A model generated the notes under the pieces. That model did no database searches. It had not been told where the DNA came from and saw only the letters and a list, made by a program, of their open reading frames with translations. Shown piece after piece: positions 44,764-53,175 of a stretch of 64,000 nt of DNA. Source of the DNA: Planctomycetaceae bacterium (GTDB lineage Bacteria > Planctomycetota > Planctomycetia > Planctomycetales > Planctomycetaceae); assembly GCA_017795105.1 (NCBI GenBank), contig CP051247.1, positions 1,426,001 to 1,490,000 on the forward strand, read 5' to 3'. Position numbers and translations under genes: made by a program. Each line of letters begins with the position of its first letter. Position 1 is the first letter of the stretch.

Positions 44764-45795
44764 TCAGAGCGACGTAGAAGCCGGTGATGAGGTCGCGGTT
44801 TCGGTCGCAGCATCCTCGTCGCCGCTGGCGAGGAGCAGATACTCGGGACGATCGGCGACGGAGGAATGTCGGTAGCTCTTGAGCACCTGGCCATCACGCA
44901 GCAGGAACACGCCCGGCATCCGGAAGCCGTTCCCATTCAGACGTCCAATACGATGCCCCGCCGCGAAGGCCCGCATTCCGGCCCAGAGCACTTTGGCACC
45001 AAACAACTGGGTAAAGTCACCCATCCGCAAATCGAACGATTCGTAAAGCTTGCAGTAGGGATCGCGATAGCAGTGGACGTCGCTCAGATTGTTCTTCTCG
45101 AGAAGATCGTCTGGCTCCTGCTGTCCCATGTGCACGAGGGCAATTTTGGTTCCGGCCGCTTCGATCTCCGAACGCAAACGCCCCAAATCTGCGAGCGTCT
45201 GCCGACAGAACGTGCAGCCGGAATGACGCAGGAAGACGACCAGAACATTGCGGCGTCGCGAGAGTTCGAGCAGAGTCTGTCCGAACTGGCTGGTGACATG
45301 AGTCATCGGATCGAACTGATCCCGCTTCGGCCGGATCCGGATCATCGAATACTCCGCCTGGTTGGCCCGGGCCGCCCGCCAGAGAATGATGGTGAACGGA
45401 ATCCACCAGATCAGATCGTTGGTAATAATCGTCCACCCGAGTGAAGCCGGCAGTCGCCCGCTGAGCATTCCACTGGCAAAACCGAGAGGCCCGAAGACCT
45501 TCCCCAGCAGGCCAACGAGCACGATTGGCCAGTGGCGATAGGGATGGGAGGCGGCGATCAGATATCCCACCCCGTACACGCCGACGATCATGCCGATTGC
45601 CTGCCAGAACTCGGGATAGTTGAGCATCGGCTCCACGCCGAGCCAGCCGAGAAGAGACAGGGGGAAGAGGACGACAAGAACGCCCCAGATCAGGTTGTAA
45701 CAGCCGGCCGCCAGCAGGACGTTTTTCATCCAACGCTGAGGCGTCAGGACATCGGACTGCTGCTCGGAGGGCTGACTCCGCAAATCTGAGATCAT
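44764..45795 (-). CDS. Membrane domain fused to AhpC/TSA-type redox domain
   Basis: The 343-residue protein is started at ATG 45795 (MISDLRSQPSEQQSD) because promoter-like boxes lie upstream of that point within the longer frame. Residues about 20-155 have four membrane helices (NVLLAAGCYNLIWGVLVVLF, FWQAIGMIVGVYGVGYLIAA, WPIVLVGLLGKVFGPLGFAS, LIWWIPFTIILW). The second half is a thioredoxin-fold domain of the AhpC-TSA_2/SelL-like type. It has VLVVFLRHSGCTFCRQTLAD, whose CxxC faces the cytoplasm if the helix count is right. It probably reduces a membrane-near disulfide or peroxide. The substrate and partners are unknown. It ends close to a repeat-rich region. Confidence 0.8.
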   Translation of the reverse strand: MISDLRSQPSEQQSDVLTPQRWMKNVLLAAGCYNLIWGVLVVLFPLSLLGWLGVEPMLNYPEFWQAIGMIVGVYGVGYLIAASHPYRHWPIVLVGLLGKVFGPLGFASGMLSGRLPASLGWTIITNDLIWWIPFTIILWRAARANQAEYSMIRIRPKRDQFDPMTHVTSQFGQTLLELSRRRNVLVVFLRHSGCTFCRQTLADLGRLRSEIEAAGTKIALVHMGQQEPDDLLEKNNLSDVHCYRDPYCKLYESFDLRMGDFTQLFGAKVLWAGMRAFAAGHRIGRLNGNGFRMPGVFLLRDGQVLKSYRHSSVADRPEYLLLASGDEDAATETATSSPASTSL

Positions 45796-45877
45796 TGTTC
45801 CGGATTCTCGACAAAGAGACTGATGGGTCCGTGGAAAAGCGAGCCGCAGCCTCCAGGCTTGCCGCGACTTACTGTGT

Positions 45878-45905
45878 GTTATAGTCACGGCCGATTTGGT
45901 CACAA
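45878..45905 (-). promoter_or_regulatory. Candidate promoter for the membrane-redox gene
   Basis: On the minus strand TTGTGA (45905-45900) and TATAAC (45883-45878) are 16 bp apart. The predicted start of transcription is about 75 bp before ATG 45795. Confidence 0.3.
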
Positions 45906-46088
45906 CTGTAAAAGTCGTCCCGTCAGGGAATAGACCGGGATCAGAGGCAGGGCGACCATGCGTGCGCCAGCGGAACTGACCTGCCGTTGAGACGGTTTCT
46001 CAGCACGAACATTTTTCGCGGAGACTGGCATAATGCCGAGGAATCATCGCGGCGGGCCTGAGCCGCCTCGACGGGACTGGAAGCGGGA

Positions 46089-47009
46089 TCAGGTCCCGGC
46101 AGGCTGCGGGTCTTCGGTGTAGACCATTTCGTCGTCTGGTGCTGCACAATGCTTGACGAGCGTCACACGATTTCCAGTCTCGTTGAACTCGACTTCGTCC
46201 ATCACCGAATGCATGAGAACGAGACCGCGGCAGCGAGGATCGATCGAGTCGTCTGCGTTCAGCATTTGCCGGACATCGAAGCCGGGTCCTTCATCGGCAA
46301 TGATAAATCGAGCGTTCTCCCGGTCGATTTGAATCTCGAAGTCGATTTTCCGATCGCAGTAGGGACGCTGATTCCGTCGTTCGCTGATCAATGCTTCCCG
46401 CCGGCTGCTCGTAGCCTCGGTCGGATCCATCTCCAGGTTTCCCCGGAAGCAGGCATTCTCCAGCGCTTCTCGCAGCCCAATGCCAACCCGTAGCCGTTCG
46501 GTTTCGTCGGCCAGACGCATGCACCGCAGCATGTTCAGAGCAAGATCGACGGCCAGGCGGATGACGCGCAGATCGTTCGGAATGCGGAAGCGGGTTTCCG
46601 TGCCGTCCATGTAGTGCATCAGATGGGCACGCGACTGCTGCCCCTGCGCCGTGCAGAGCACCTGCTGTACGATTTCGAGCAGATGCTCCGACATCCGTCG
46701 CTTCGGAATGTAGCTGGCCGCTCCCGCTTTCAGCGACTCAGCGGCGATCTCTTCGCTTCCCTGGCCGGTCATCAATATGACCGGGATCTCAGGAAAGTCG
46801 AAGCGAAGTGAACGGACCAGTTCGATTCCGGTCATCTGCGGCATGTGGAGATCGGTCAGGACGAGATCCGCAAACTCGGTCTGCATTCGGGAGAGAGCCT
46901 CGATTCCGTTGCCCGCCTGAATCACCTCGTGCGCTCCGGTCCGCGTCAGCAGCCCTTCGACAAGTGTTCGATCGGCCTTGGAATCGTCTACAACGAGAAT
47001 CTTCGCCAT
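46089..47009 (-). CDS. Response regulator fused to HATPase_c (RsbW-like) domain
   Basis: The 306-residue protein starts at ATG 47009 behind GAAGGAAA. Residues 1-120 are a receiver domain with an intact acidic pocket (VVDDS), phospho-acceptor Asp53 in VLTDLHMPQMTG, and Lys103 in ASYIPKRR. Residues about 150-290 are a GHKL ATPase of the anti-sigma serine-kinase type: IGLREALENACFRGNLEM (N-box) and FIIADEGPGFDVRQM (G1 box), ending LMHSVMDEVEFNETGN. An insert with RPYCDRKIDFEI lies between the boxes. The family usually phosphorylates STAS proteins or sequesters sigma factors. Here its output would be set by phosphorylation of the fused receiver. A paralogue of the same layout lies at 51836. It is last in an operon after FHA and histidine-kinase genes. 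Confidence 0.88.
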   Translation of the reverse strand: MAKILVVDDSKADRTLVEGLLTRTGAHEVIQAGNGIEALSRMQTEFADLVLTDLHMPQMTGIELVRSLRFDFPEIPVILMTGQGSEEIAAESLKAGAASYIPKRRMSEHLLEIVQQVLCTAQGQQSRAHLMHYMDGTETRFRIPNDLRVIRLAVDLALNMLRCMRLADETERLRVGIGLREALENACFRGNLEMDPTEATSSRREALISERRNQRPYCDRKIDFEIQIDRENARFIIADEGPGFDVRQMLNADDSIDPRCRGLVLMHSVMDEVEFNETGNRVTLVKHCAAPDDEMVYTEDPQPAGT

Positions 47010-47069
47010 CACTTTTCCTTCACGCACACGGGGTCAGATTGGCCGCTCCGTCAGGTGTTCGCAGAGTGC

Positions 47070-47939
47070 TTACTCCAGCTGATATCGTTCACGTTTGAAT
47101 TCGTCGTCTTCCTCGAGCCACTTCGGCGCGTTCTCACCGGCCAGCTTTTCCAGTCCGGCTTTCTCGAGCAGACTCTTGGAAAACGTCTGCTGTTGCTCGA
47201 CGGGTGCTTCACCGATCGGCGTATAGTTCATCGAGTACCGCAGGATGCCGATCGTGATGACGTCATCGGGGAAGACCCATTCCTCCTCGACAGGACCATG
47301 ATTGACCTTCACACCGTTAGTACTGCCGAGATCTTTGATTCGCCAGTGACCTTTTTCCCACGTCAACCGGCAGTGTTCGCCCGAGACCTTCACATTGTTG
47401 ATCTGCAGATCGCAGGTCGGTTTTCGGCCCACGAGAATCGACCGTTGACGCAGTTCGATCGGATCCCCGCCACCGGCCGGAATCAGGTTTCCATTCGGCG
47501 GAGCCTGATCGGGATCGTTCTCATCAGAGGGAATGGGAACCTTTTGTGTTGCGCCGGCTTCACAGACGGCTGTGTCGGCCGGGTGAATGTAGTCAGCGAG
47601 TTTCGGACTCGAGGGCGGCTCTTCGCGATCGGCCAGCAGCGGAGAGGAATACTGCAGCCGAAGACGAAAGCGACCGACGTTGACGATACTGCCCGGCATC
47701 ACCACGGTCTTCTGTCGGATCACTTGATCGTCGACACCGACCTTGTCGTGCTCCAGAGGTTCGAAGTACCAGAATCCATCGTCCCAGAGCAACTGGCAGT
47801 GACGGTCCGCAATACGGTCGCGGTCAATACGCAGATTGCAGGAACGATGACGCCCAATCACGATCCGTTCGCGATTCAGGATCACCGGCTTGCCGCCGGC
47901 CACAGGAATCAATTCGCCGTACATTATCGTCTTTACCAT
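47070..47939 (-). CDS. Two-FHA-domain protein
   Basis: The 289-residue protein starts at ATG 47939 (MVKTIMYGELIPV). FHA domain 1 spans about residues 15-95 (ILNRERIVIGRHRSCNLRID, ADRHCQL). FHA domain 2 spans about 165-245 (SILVGRKPTCDLQINNVKVS, GEHCRLTW, LGSTNGVKVNHG). Domain 2 keeps the Gly-Arg, Ser, His and STNG phosphothreonine-binding residues. In domain 1 the STNG segment is replaced by EPLEHDKVGV, so it may not bind phosphopeptide. FHA domains read Ser/Thr phosphorylation. It lies 60 bp upstream of the receiver-HATPase gene and 111 bp downstream of the hybrid kinase gene. No Ser/Thr kinase of the Hanks type is in the window, so an RsbW-like kinase might supply the phosphate. Confidence 0.88.
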   Translation of the reverse strand: MVKTIMYGELIPVAGGKPVILNRERIVIGRHRSCNLRIDRDRIADRHCQLLWDDGFWYFEPLEHDKVGVDDQVIRQKTVVMPGSIVNVGRFRLRLQYSSPLLADREEPPSSPKLADYIHPADTAVCEAGATQKVPIPSDENDPDQAPPNGNLIPAGGGDPIELRQRSILVGRKPTCDLQINNVKVSGEHCRLTWEKGHWRIKDLGSTNGVKVNHGPVEEEWVFPDDVITIGILRYSMNYTPIGEAPVEQQQTFSKSLLEKAGLEKLAGENAPKWLEEDDEFKRERYQLE

Positions 47940-48050
47940 CGCCGCTACCGACAGCGATGCCGTATGAACTTTCAATCTTGGATCAGCGGAGAAGCCAAGA
48001 ACGCTCGGCTGCGGTCCGCCCCGGATTCATTCCCTATTCTTCGGAAAAGC

Positions 48051-51000
48051 TTAATGCAATTCAACGTAAGCCTCTAACTCGGCCCGCAGATCTTCCAAAG
48101 CTCTGGTAAGCTGGTTCAGCAATTCACAACAGGATTCGGCCCGTCCGTCGAGACATCGCTGCTCCATCTCACTGGCAATTTCCCGGGCCCGCTCTGCTCC
48201 CAGACTGCTGCAAACCCCCTTGATCAGGTGCGTCAGCCGGCGGGTCGTTTCTCCGTCGCCCGTTGCAAGTGCGTGCTCCAGGTCGCGTTCGTGCTGCGAA
48301 CACTCCTCGAGAAACGCCTTGATAATCAGCTTAAGCAGGTCTTCATCTCCGTCGACGGTCTTCAATCCCTCGTCGAGCGAAAACTGCTGAAATCCGGAAC
48401 TGGGCGGAGCAGGATCGTCAGAATCGTTTCCGGCTTCAGGCAGATCTGTCGCAGGAAAACAGAGCAGAATGGCTTCCCGCAGTTCCGGCGTCCGAATCGG
48501 CTTCGAAACATAGCCATCCATTCCAGCGGCCAGACATCGCTCCCGATCGCCTTTGATCGCATGCGCGGTCATCGCCACAATCGGGATCGGATTCCGGGGC
48601 AGGTGCGAGAATCCACCAGCCGCCTGACATTCGCGGATTTGTGCGGTCGCCTCAATCCCGTCCATCTCAGGCATCTGGACATCCATCAGAATGAGATCGT
48701 ACGGAGCTTTCTCAATTTCATCGAGCGCCTGCCGGCCGTTCGCGGCGATCGTCACTTTGTGCGACCACTTCTCGAGCAGTCCACGGGCGAGGACCTGGTT
48801 GGCGTAGGCATCTTCGGCAACCAGAATCCGCAGCGACGGCATTCGAACGTTGTTCTGCTCCAGTGGAGCCGGCTGCTCGACCAGATGCGTGATTCCGAGC
48901 GCCTGTCCGATGGCATCAAGCAGTTCGGACTGCTTGACCGGCTTCATCAAATGAGCCGAAACGCCCAGCTCGGAACACTTCGCGAAGTCGCCCGGTCGAT
49001 CTCCGGAAGTGAGCACCATGATGATCGGCTGCGTAATGTCTCTGGTCTCGCGGATTCGGTCGATCAACGTAAACCCGTCGACATCCGGCATGTTGACGTC
49101 GGTCAGAATCAGCGGGAATTCCTTGCCGAACTTCTGTCCGTCCTTCACGGCCCAGTAAGCTTCGGCGGCACTCGACACCGCGTGTGGTTCCATGCCTCGC
49201 ACGCGAAGCATCTCTTCCACGATCTGTCGGTTCGTAGCGTTGTCATCGACGATGAGCACCGGCATGCCGATCAACTTCTCCGGCGTGGACCGCATCGCCC
49301 GGCTTTCAAAGTCGGTCGACTTCTCGAAGTCGACTGAGAACGTAAACGTACTCCCCTTCGCGGGCTGACTGCGAAGATCGATCGTGCCTCCCATGAGGGC
49401 GACGAGTCGCGAGGTGATAGCCAATCCCAGACCGGTTCCCCCAAAGCGACGCGTGGTCGAAGCATCGACCTGCTCGAACGCCTCGAAAATGTATCGCTGC
49501 TTGTTCTCGGGAATTCCGATCCCGGTATCGCGAACACAGAAGTTGACTTTCGTGGTCGCTCCCTGCTCTTCGGCCGTCACATCGACCAGGACTTCCCCCT
49601 TCTCGGTAAACTTGATGGCATTGCCGACCAGGTTGACCAGAATCTGCCGCAGACGAGCCGGGTCTCCGATGATGCCGCGAGGAACATCGGGCGAAATATG
49701 AAACGCCAGTTCGAGCTTCTTTCGATGAGCTCGCACGGCGATCGATTTCATCGTGTCGCCAAGGGTCTCATGCAGATCGAAGGGAATCCGATCCAGTGTG
49801 AACTTGCCGGCTTCGATCTTCGAGAAATCGAGAATGTCGTTGATCAGTTCGAGCAGAACCTCGCCCGACTCGCGAACCATCCGCAGGTATTCCCGCTGGG
49901 AGTCATCGAGCTTGGTGTCCTGCAGCAATTCGGTCATGCCGATGACAGCGTTCATCGGCGTCCGAATCTCGTGGCTCATGTTGGCCAGGAAGTCGCTCTT
50001 GGCCCGGTTCGCGGCGTCGGCGATATCGCGAGCTTTCGTCAGCTCCATTTGCGCCTTCTTCAGATTGGTGATATCGCGTCCAATCCCGACCAGACCGACA
50101 ACGTCGCCTTCCGGATTCCGAATCGGCACCTTCGTGGTGAGAAAGTACGTGACGTTGCCGTCGCTGTCCTCGTTGACTTCCTCGCGGGCGATCAGTTTAT
50201 CGCCGCTGCGCATCACCTTCTGGTCGTCCTCCTGGAAGCTGGCCGCCAGTTCGGGCGGAGAGAAATCGTAATCGGTTTTGCCGATCAGCTCGTCGGGGTG
50301 ATCGATTCCAAAATAGCGAGCCAGCGACTGATTCCCTTTGGTAAACCGGCCCTGTCGATCCTTGAAGAAGATGACATCGGGCAGCCCATCCATCAGCGTC
50401 TGCATCAAATCGCGTTCGCGTTCCAGAGCATGTTCGGCCAGCACAAGGTCGGTAATATCGCGGGAGATCCCGAATGTTCCGACGACTTCGCCGTTTGCGT
50501 TCCGGAGCGGCATCTTCGTGGTCGAACACCACGTATCGGGGCGATCGGCCCACGTTTCCCGTTCGACATGTGCGACCAGCGGCGTCCCGGTTTCCAGAAT
50601 CCGCATCTCGTCCTGCCGCGCCTGCTCGGCATGTTCGGAGGTGAAGAAATCCCGGTCGCTCAGCCCGGCCGCTTCTTCGGCCGACTTCAGACCGAACTTC
50701 TCAGCCATGCTCTTGTTGATGCGGAGGAAGCGACTGTCGCGATCTTTGAAGTAAATCGAATCGGGAATGTTCGTCAGCAGGGACTGCATCAGCGCGTTCT
50801 CCTGCGAGAACGCTTCTTCGACCCGACGACGTTCGGTCACGTCCCAGAAGAGAACCTGCACTCCGTTCGGTTCCCCGCGACTGTCGAGAATCGGAGCTTT
50901 GATCGTTTCAATCCACCCTTCACGACCGTCGGGATAGGTCACCTTCTCGCAGTGCTTGAGCACTTCTCCGGATTCGAGGACGTGCCGATCGTCCTGCTCG

Positions 51001-51554
51001 TACTTCTCGGCGATCTCAGGCGGAAACAAATCGCTGTCGGTTTTTCCGACCAGCTGCTCAAGCTTCAGTTGCCGCATCGCCAGATATTCGCTGTTGGCGT
51101 ACGTCCGTCGCCCGTTTGCATCTTTGAGCAGCAGGCAGGCCGGCAACTGTTCGAAAACGGCCCGGAAGTCAGCCGCTTCGACAGGCTGAGGATCAGCGGA
51201 AAGTGCCGAGATCGAAGCGGTGCCGAGCACATAGGTTTTCTCACCCAGTTCGACCTGCTTAATCTGTTGATTCAACGACAGACAGCGTCCGCGATTCGAC
51301 TGAAAGTGAGTCTTATGAACCTGACCGTCCGCCTCTTCATAACGCTCGCGAAATGCCGGACAGTCATCCTGAGGGATGATTGCATTCCACCATGGCGACT
51401 GCTCCTGCAAGTCCTGCAGCGAGACGCCCCAGGCGTCGAGAGCGGTGCGGTTCGCCTGAACGAGTTCGCCGGACGCAGCGTCCGCGATCCACACCAGCAG
51501 ATGCGGGTGATCGAGCGCTGCGAGGAACTCATCGAGTGGTAGAGAAACCACCAT
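48051..51554 (-). CDS. Hybrid sensor histidine kinase, multi-PAS, two receivers, HPt
   Basis: The 1167-residue protein has no signal or membrane helix, so the sensor is likely cytoplasmic. About four PAS domains lie in residues 5-505 (DSIYFKDRDSRFLRINKSMA, DVIFFKDRQGRFTKGNQSLA are typical cores). HisKA follows with the phospho-His in ANMSHEIRTPMNAVIGM. HATPase_c has NAIKFTEKGEVLV, DTGIGIPENKQ and GGTGLGLAIT. Receiver 1 has LILTDVNMPDVDGF, and receiver 2 has LILMDVQMPEMDGI. A C-terminal HPt has LTHLIKGVCSSLGA with the phosphorylatable His. The layout supports a full His-Asp-His relay. Free receivers in the next genes are likely acceptors. The start at ATG 51554 has only a weak ribosome site. 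It is the first gene of the minus-strand signalling operon. Confidence 0.93.
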   Translation of the reverse strand: MVVSLPLDEFLAALDHPHLLVWIADAASGELVQANRTALDAWGVSLQDLQEQSPWWNAIIPQDDCPAFRERYEEADGQVHKTHFQSNRGRCLSLNQQIKQVELGEKTYVLGTASISALSADPQPVEAADFRAVFEQLPACLLLKDANGRRTYANSEYLAMRQLKLEQLVGKTDSDLFPPEIAEKYEQDDRHVLESGEVLKHCEKVTYPDGREGWIETIKAPILDSRGEPNGVQVLFWDVTERRRVEEAFSQENALMQSLLTNIPDSIYFKDRDSRFLRINKSMAEKFGLKSAEEAAGLSDRDFFTSEHAEQARQDEMRILETGTPLVAHVERETWADRPDTWCSTTKMPLRNANGEVVGTFGISRDITDLVLAEHALERERDLMQTLMDGLPDVIFFKDRQGRFTKGNQSLARYFGIDHPDELIGKTDYDFSPPELAASFQEDDQKVMRSGDKLIAREEVNEDSDGNVTYFLTTKVPIRNPEGDVVGLVGIGRDITNLKKAQMELTKARDIADAANRAKSDFLANMSHEIRTPMNAVIGMTELLQDTKLDDSQREYLRMVRESGEVLLELINDILDFSKIEAGKFTLDRIPFDLHETLGDTMKSIAVRAHRKKLELAFHISPDVPRGIIGDPARLRQILVNLVGNAIKFTEKGEVLVDVTAEEQGATTKVNFCVRDTGIGIPENKQRYIFEAFEQVDASTTRRFGGTGLGLAITSRLVALMGGTIDLRSQPAKGSTFTFSVDFEKSTDFESRAMRSTPEKLIGMPVLIVDDNATNRQIVEEMLRVRGMEPHAVSSAAEAYWAVKDGQKFGKEFPLILTDVNMPDVDGFTLIDRIRETRDITQPIIMVLTSGDRPGDFAKCSELGVSAHLMKPVKQSELLDAIGQALGITHLVEQPAPLEQNNVRMPSLRILVAEDAYANQVLARGLLEKWSHKVTIAANGRQALDEIEKAPYDLILMDVQMPEMDGIEATAQIRECQAAGGFSHLPRNPIPIVAMTAHAIKGDRERCLAAGMDGYVSKPIRTPELREAILLCFPATDLPEAGNDSDDPAPPSSGFQQFSLDEGLKTVDGDEDLLKLIIKAFLEECSQHERDLEHALATGDGETTRRLTHLIKGVCSSLGAERAREIASEMEQRCLDGRAESCCELLNQLTRALEDLRAELEAYVELH

Positions 51555-51835
51555 ACAACCGACTCAGCGATTGGCGTAACAAATAGACAGGTCCTGAGAA
51601 GATACCAGTTTTCGACGCCATATGCATGAAAAATCTGATGAAATCGAGAAATGGTTTCGTCCGGACAAGCAGGCGATGAATACAGAAAACGCGCTGCTTC
51701 TAACGATTCGTCAGTCTTGAGAGAGAAAAGCGGTCGATTGAAGCGAGCCCTTTTGAAAGTCGTTGACGACCGTTTGTAATGCAGATATAAACGACTTGTG
51801 ATCAGTACTTCTGCAGAGTTTGCCTGGAGCTGCAC
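51555..51835. promoter_or_regulatory. Divergent control region between the two signalling operons
   Basis: 281 bp lie between the hybrid kinase start and the second receiver-HATPase start. The plus strand has a good sigma-70 promoter near the right end. No gene is seen. Confidence 0.5.
51763..51791 (+). promoter_or_regulatory. Sigma-70-type promoter of the receiver-HATPase/STAS operon
   Basis: TTGACG (51763-51768) and TATAAA (51786-51791) are separated by exactly 17 bp. Transcription would start near 51798, about 38 bp before the ATG at 51836. Confidence 0.6.
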
Positions 51836-52735
51836 ATGACATCCATTCTGGTGGTCGACGACTCTCTGTTCGACCTGAAACGTGCCGCTCTATTGCTGGA
51901 AAAGCAGATTCCCGATTCGACCATTCTCTCTGCAACCGATGGTCAGGAAGCACTGCAGGTCATCGAGGAGCATCACCCCAGCGTCGTCGTAACCGACCTG
52001 CAGATGCCGAATATGAATGGGCTGGAACTGGTGATGGAAGCCCAGTCCCGCTTCCCGCTTATTCCCGTTGTCCTGATGACCGCCGCTGGCAGCGAGAAGA
52101 TTGCGGCTGAAGCTTTGATGAAGGGTGCGGCCAGTTACGTTCCCAAAAAACAACTCGCCGTCGATCTCTCGGCCGTGGTGTCCCGTCTCCTGGGACGGGC
52201 CCGGGAGAAGTCGCATCATCAGCGTCTGCTCAACAGCGTGGTCGAAGTTACGTTTGTCCTGGAGAACGATCGCACCCTGCACACTGCGTTCGTACAGGAA
52301 CTCAGGGAAGCCCTCGAATTTCGAGGCGTCTTCTCGGAGAACGACTGCTTCCGGATCACCACGGCAGTGGACGAGGCGCTTTCGAACGCCTACTACCACG
52401 GCAACCTCGAAGTCAGCTCAAAATTGCGGGAGCAGGACATCAGCTCGTTTGAAAAACTGGCTCAGCGTCGCTGCTGTGAAAAACCTTACTGCGAACGAAA
52501 GGTCAGAATTCACGTCAGCTTCCGCGATGGTTTGAGCATCACAATCAGCGATCAAGGCCCCGGCTTCGATCCGAACAGTCTGCCCGACCCCTTCGCGGAA
52601 GGTTTCGCAGAGCGCCCCTGCGGACGTGGAGTTTTACTGATGCGCTCATTTATGGACGAAGTTCATTTCAACGAGCACGGCAATCAGGTTAAACTGATCA
52701 AAAATTCCCCCTCGCTAACGAGCGTGTCATCATGA
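51836..52735 (+). CDS. Response regulator fused to HATPase_c (RsbW-like), paralogue 2
   Basis: The 299-residue protein starts at ATG 51836 behind GGAG. The receiver (residues 1-120) has VVDDS, acceptor Asp54 in VVTDLQMPNMNG, and Lys104 in ASYVPKKQ. The ATPase half has TAVDEALSNAYYHGNLEV, ITISDQGPGFDPNSL and GRGVLLMRSFMDEVHFNEHG. The inter-box insert RRCCEKPYCERKVRIHV matches the KPYC/RPYC segment of the paralogue at 46089. The stop overlaps the STAS gene start by 4 bp (ATGA), a strong sign that kinase and STAS substrate are made together. This fits an RsbW-RsbV pair whose kinase carries its own two-component receiver. Sequestering of a sigma factor is not shown. Confidence 0.9.
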   Translation: MTSILVVDDSLFDLKRAALLLEKQIPDSTILSATDGQEALQVIEEHHPSVVVTDLQMPNMNGLELVMEAQSRFPLIPVVLMTAAGSEKIAAEALMKGAASYVPKKQLAVDLSAVVSRLLGRAREKSHHQRLLNSVVEVTFVLENDRTLHTAFVQELREALEFRGVFSENDCFRITTAVDEALSNAYYHGNLEVSSKLREQDISSFEKLAQRRCCEKPYCERKVRIHVSFRDGLSITISDQGPGFDPNSLPDPFAEGFAERPCGRGVLLMRSFMDEVHFNEHGNQVKLIKNSPSLTSVSS

Positions 52736-53100
52736 ATCAGCCAATCCGCTACACGATCTCTCGTGAAAATGATGTTCTGATCCTTCACTTCTCAGAACAG
52801 ACGCGATTCGATTCCACCGACTTCCGGCAAATTCTGCAGAACGATCTGAACGACGGCGAAAACGCCAGGTGTCAGCACGTCATCATCGACTGCTCTGGGA
52901 TGAAGTACACGAACTCTCTGTTTGTGGAAGCGGTCTTGCGAATCGCAGCCGAAATGAAAAAACGCGATGGCAGTTTCTGCCTTTGCGGGCTTGAGCCGTT
53001 CGTGCGCGATCTGGTGCATGTCACTCAGCTCGACCATCGCTGGACGATCTACGAAGACCGTCCCGCTGCGATGGCCGCACTCGAAAAAGCGTCGTCCTGA
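52732..53100 (+). CDS. STAS-domain anti-sigma factor antagonist (RsbV-like)
   Basis: The 122-residue single STAS domain starts at ATG 52732, overlapping the receiver-HATPase stop by 4 bp. The core reads ENDVLILHFSEQTRFDSTDF and ARCQHVIIDCSGMKYTNSLF, placing candidate phosphorylatable Ser/Thr residues (YTNSLF) at the start of the second helix, as in SpoIIAA/RsbV. The C-terminal part is FCLCGLEPFVRDLVHVTQL. It is the expected phospho-target of an RsbW-like kinase. A short gap separates it from the DUF5060 gene on the same strand, but that gene looks unrelated in function. Confidence 0.9.
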   Translation: MNQPIRYTISRENDVLILHFSEQTRFDSTDFRQILQNDLNDGENARCQHVIIDCSGMKYTNSLFVEAVLRIAAEMKKRDGSFCLCGLEPFVRDLVHVTQLDHRWTIYEDRPAAMAALEKASS

Positions 53101-53175
53101 TCGTTCGATCGGACGGATCTGCTGCTCAACACGAATTCCTATCTCCCGCTACGTTTCGACTTCCAGGGTTCTCTC

